Assembly: GCF_024734405.1 (NCBI RefSeq)
Contig: NZ_CP059556.1
Span: 4,588,001 to 4,652,000, forward strand
Source: Saccharopolyspora gregorii
GTDB lineage: Bacteria; Actinomycetota; Actinomycetes; Mycobacteriales; Pseudonocardiaceae
Direction of reading: 5' to 3'
Length of the DNA stretch: 64,000 nt
The notes beneath the pieces are model-generated. The model did no database searches. It saw only the letters and a program-made list of their open reading frames with translations, and was not told where the DNA came from. Of the stretch, positions 63,165 to 64,000 are shown in pieces (the stretch's first letter is position 1; each line of letters starts with the position of its first letter). The translations under genes and the position numbers were made by a program.

Positions 63165-64000
63165 TCAGCGCAGCCTGCGCGGACCCGTGTCCGGCACCGC
63201 GGCCGAACGCCCCACGCTGATCCGCGCTCCCGTCACCCGCACGCCGAGCGCCGAGGCCAGCACCGGCTGCAACGTCAGCTCCCGCACCTCCGGCAGGTCC
63301 TCCACCAGCGTCGCCACCCGCAGCACCAGGTCCTCCAGCGCCGCCAGGTCCGCGGGCTCATCACCCCGGTAGCCCGCCAGCAGCGGTGCCGCGCGCGGCG
63401 AGCGCACCAGCGCCGCCACGTCCACATCGGTCATCGGAACCGCCCGGTACGCCTTGTCCCCCAGCAGTTCGCTGGCCACACCGGACAGTCCGAACGAGAC
63501 CAGCGTGCCGAACGACGGGTCGTCCATCAGGTCGATCACGCAGGAATGCCCGCGCCCTGCCATGTTCTGCACGTACACCTCCGCGGTGTCCGACACCCGC
63601 AGCAGGTCCGCGTACGCCGCCCGCACCGCGTCCGCGTTCACCAGGTCCAACCGCACGCCCACCAGGTCCGCGCGGTGCCGCAACTGGTCGTCGGCGGCCT
63701 TCAGCACCACCGGGAAACCGAGCTCGGTCGCCGCGGCCACCGCGTCCGCCTCGTTGCACACCCGGCGGAACGGCACCAGCTCGATCCCGTAGTGCCCCAG
63801 CAGCTCCACCGACTGCTCGTCGCTGAGCCGCACCTCACCGTCCCCGAGCGAGGCCTCCACCAGCCGCCGCGCCCGCTCCGGCGCGATGCCCTCCGGCCGG
63901 GCGAAGTGCCCCTGCGGCGCGGCCCGCCACCGCGCGTAGCGCGTCGCCCTGGCCAGCGACAGCACCGCCCGCTCCGGGCTCGGGTAGGACGGCACCGAAC
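63165..64000 (-). CDS. acetyltransferase/acyl-CoA synthetase-like protein, ATP-grasp part (5' end missing)
   Basis: Partial gene: the frame runs off the window end. The visible ~278 residues are the C-terminal part of a Pat-type or ADP-forming acetyl-CoA synthetase-like protein: VPSYPSPERAVLSLARATRYARWR, then an ATP-grasp domain with LGHYGIELVPFRRVCNEADAVAAATELGFPVVLKA and VYVQNMAGRGHSCVIDLMDDPSFGTLVSFGLSGV. In bacterial Pat proteins an N-terminal GNAT or CoA-binding domain precedes this; it would lie beyond 64000. Lysine acetylation of metabolic enzymes is a possible role. Confidence 0.82.
   Translation of the reverse strand, partial: SVPSYPSPERAVLSLARATRYARWRAAPQGHFARPEGIAPERARRLVEASLGDGEVRLSDEQSVELLGHYGIELVPFRRVCNEADAVAAATELGFPVVLKAADDQLRHRADLVGVRLDLVNADAVRAAYADLLRVSDTAEVYVQNMAGRGHSCVIDLMDDPSFGTLVSFGLSGVASELLGDKAYRAVPMTDVDVAALVRSPRAAPLLAGYRGDEPADLAALEDLVLRVATLVEDLPEVRELTLQPVLASALGVRVTGARISVGRSAAVPDTGPRRLR

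Overview
This is a high-GC actinobacterial chromosome segment with no mobile elements, rRNA, CRISPR arrays or recognisable tRNA genes. Gene order points to the Mycobacteriales/Pseudonocardiales. The block hemQ-hemY-hemE / DUF3000 / RNase D / dxs / TrmA-like methyltransferase / APC permease / ceoB-ceoC / DUF3159 / OB-fold / DUF3710 / dut / DUF3093 / DUF4193 / cei / suhB / ppgK / sigA ... sigB matches the arrangement I know from Mycobacterium tuberculosis Rv2676c-Rv2710. The extra Asp23/AmaP cluster, the codon use and several lineage-type small proteins suggest a Pseudonocardiaceae member such as Saccharopolyspora. That placement is inference.

Layout. 1-7.7 kb: ornithine aminotransferase, ZapE-type ATPase and a pyrimidine-reductase-like enzyme. 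These are followed by an ECF sigma factor overlapping a gene for a zinc-finger (anti-sigma-like) protein with an Asp23-like C-terminus, and then a seven-gene Asp23/Gls24/AmaP envelope cluster. 7.8-16.7 kb: LigC ligase, EamA transporter, a lipoprotein hydrolase lacking its catalytic serine, a 33-residue Cys-rich peptide, LigD-type polymerase, MsrB, an F420-type oxidoreductase and a GntR/cache-domain pair. 16.7-23.1 kb: heme genes hemE-hemY-hemQ, DUF3000, an orphan LuxR response regulator and RNase D. 23.7-29.7 kb: fatty-acid beta-oxidation genes fadA-fadB, a Uma2 protein and a two-component system. 29.8-45.5 kb: the conserved dxs-to-sigA core, with potassium-related genes (KimA-like permease, two TrkA/RCK subunits), dUTPase, inositol phosphatase, polyphosphate glucokinase and the principal sigma factor. 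45.5-58.6 kb: membrane and small zinc-binding proteins, a frameshifted pentapeptide-repeat gene, a cysteine-desulfurase-like protein, a helicase with DUF3039/DUF3099 partners, an acyltransferase, DNA repair and translation-quality genes, and sigB. 58.6-64 kb: PTP-type phosphatase, class I fumarase, a lipoprotein, an alpha/beta hydrolase and the 3' part of an acetyltransferase/acyl-CoA-synthetase-like gene cut by the window end.

Most notable structure: (1) an 85-nt nested palindrome inside a ~160-nt unit, present twice (near 32.2 and 54.6 kb) with compensatory stem changes, plus a diverged third copy near 37.2 kb. All three lie about 30-37 nt beyond the stop codon of a minus-strand gene. (2) The sigma/zinc-finger-Asp23/Asp23 cluster with an HPD-containing mini-protein. 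(3) A 33-aa peptide with a duplicated CxCCxxC motif after a Gly-Gly. (4) A 121-bp tract shared by sigA and sigB at 120/121 identity, including synonymous sites, which suggests gene conversion. (5) A GGAAC-N18-GTT promoter-like sequence before sigB. (6) Paired operator-like palindromes before fadA.
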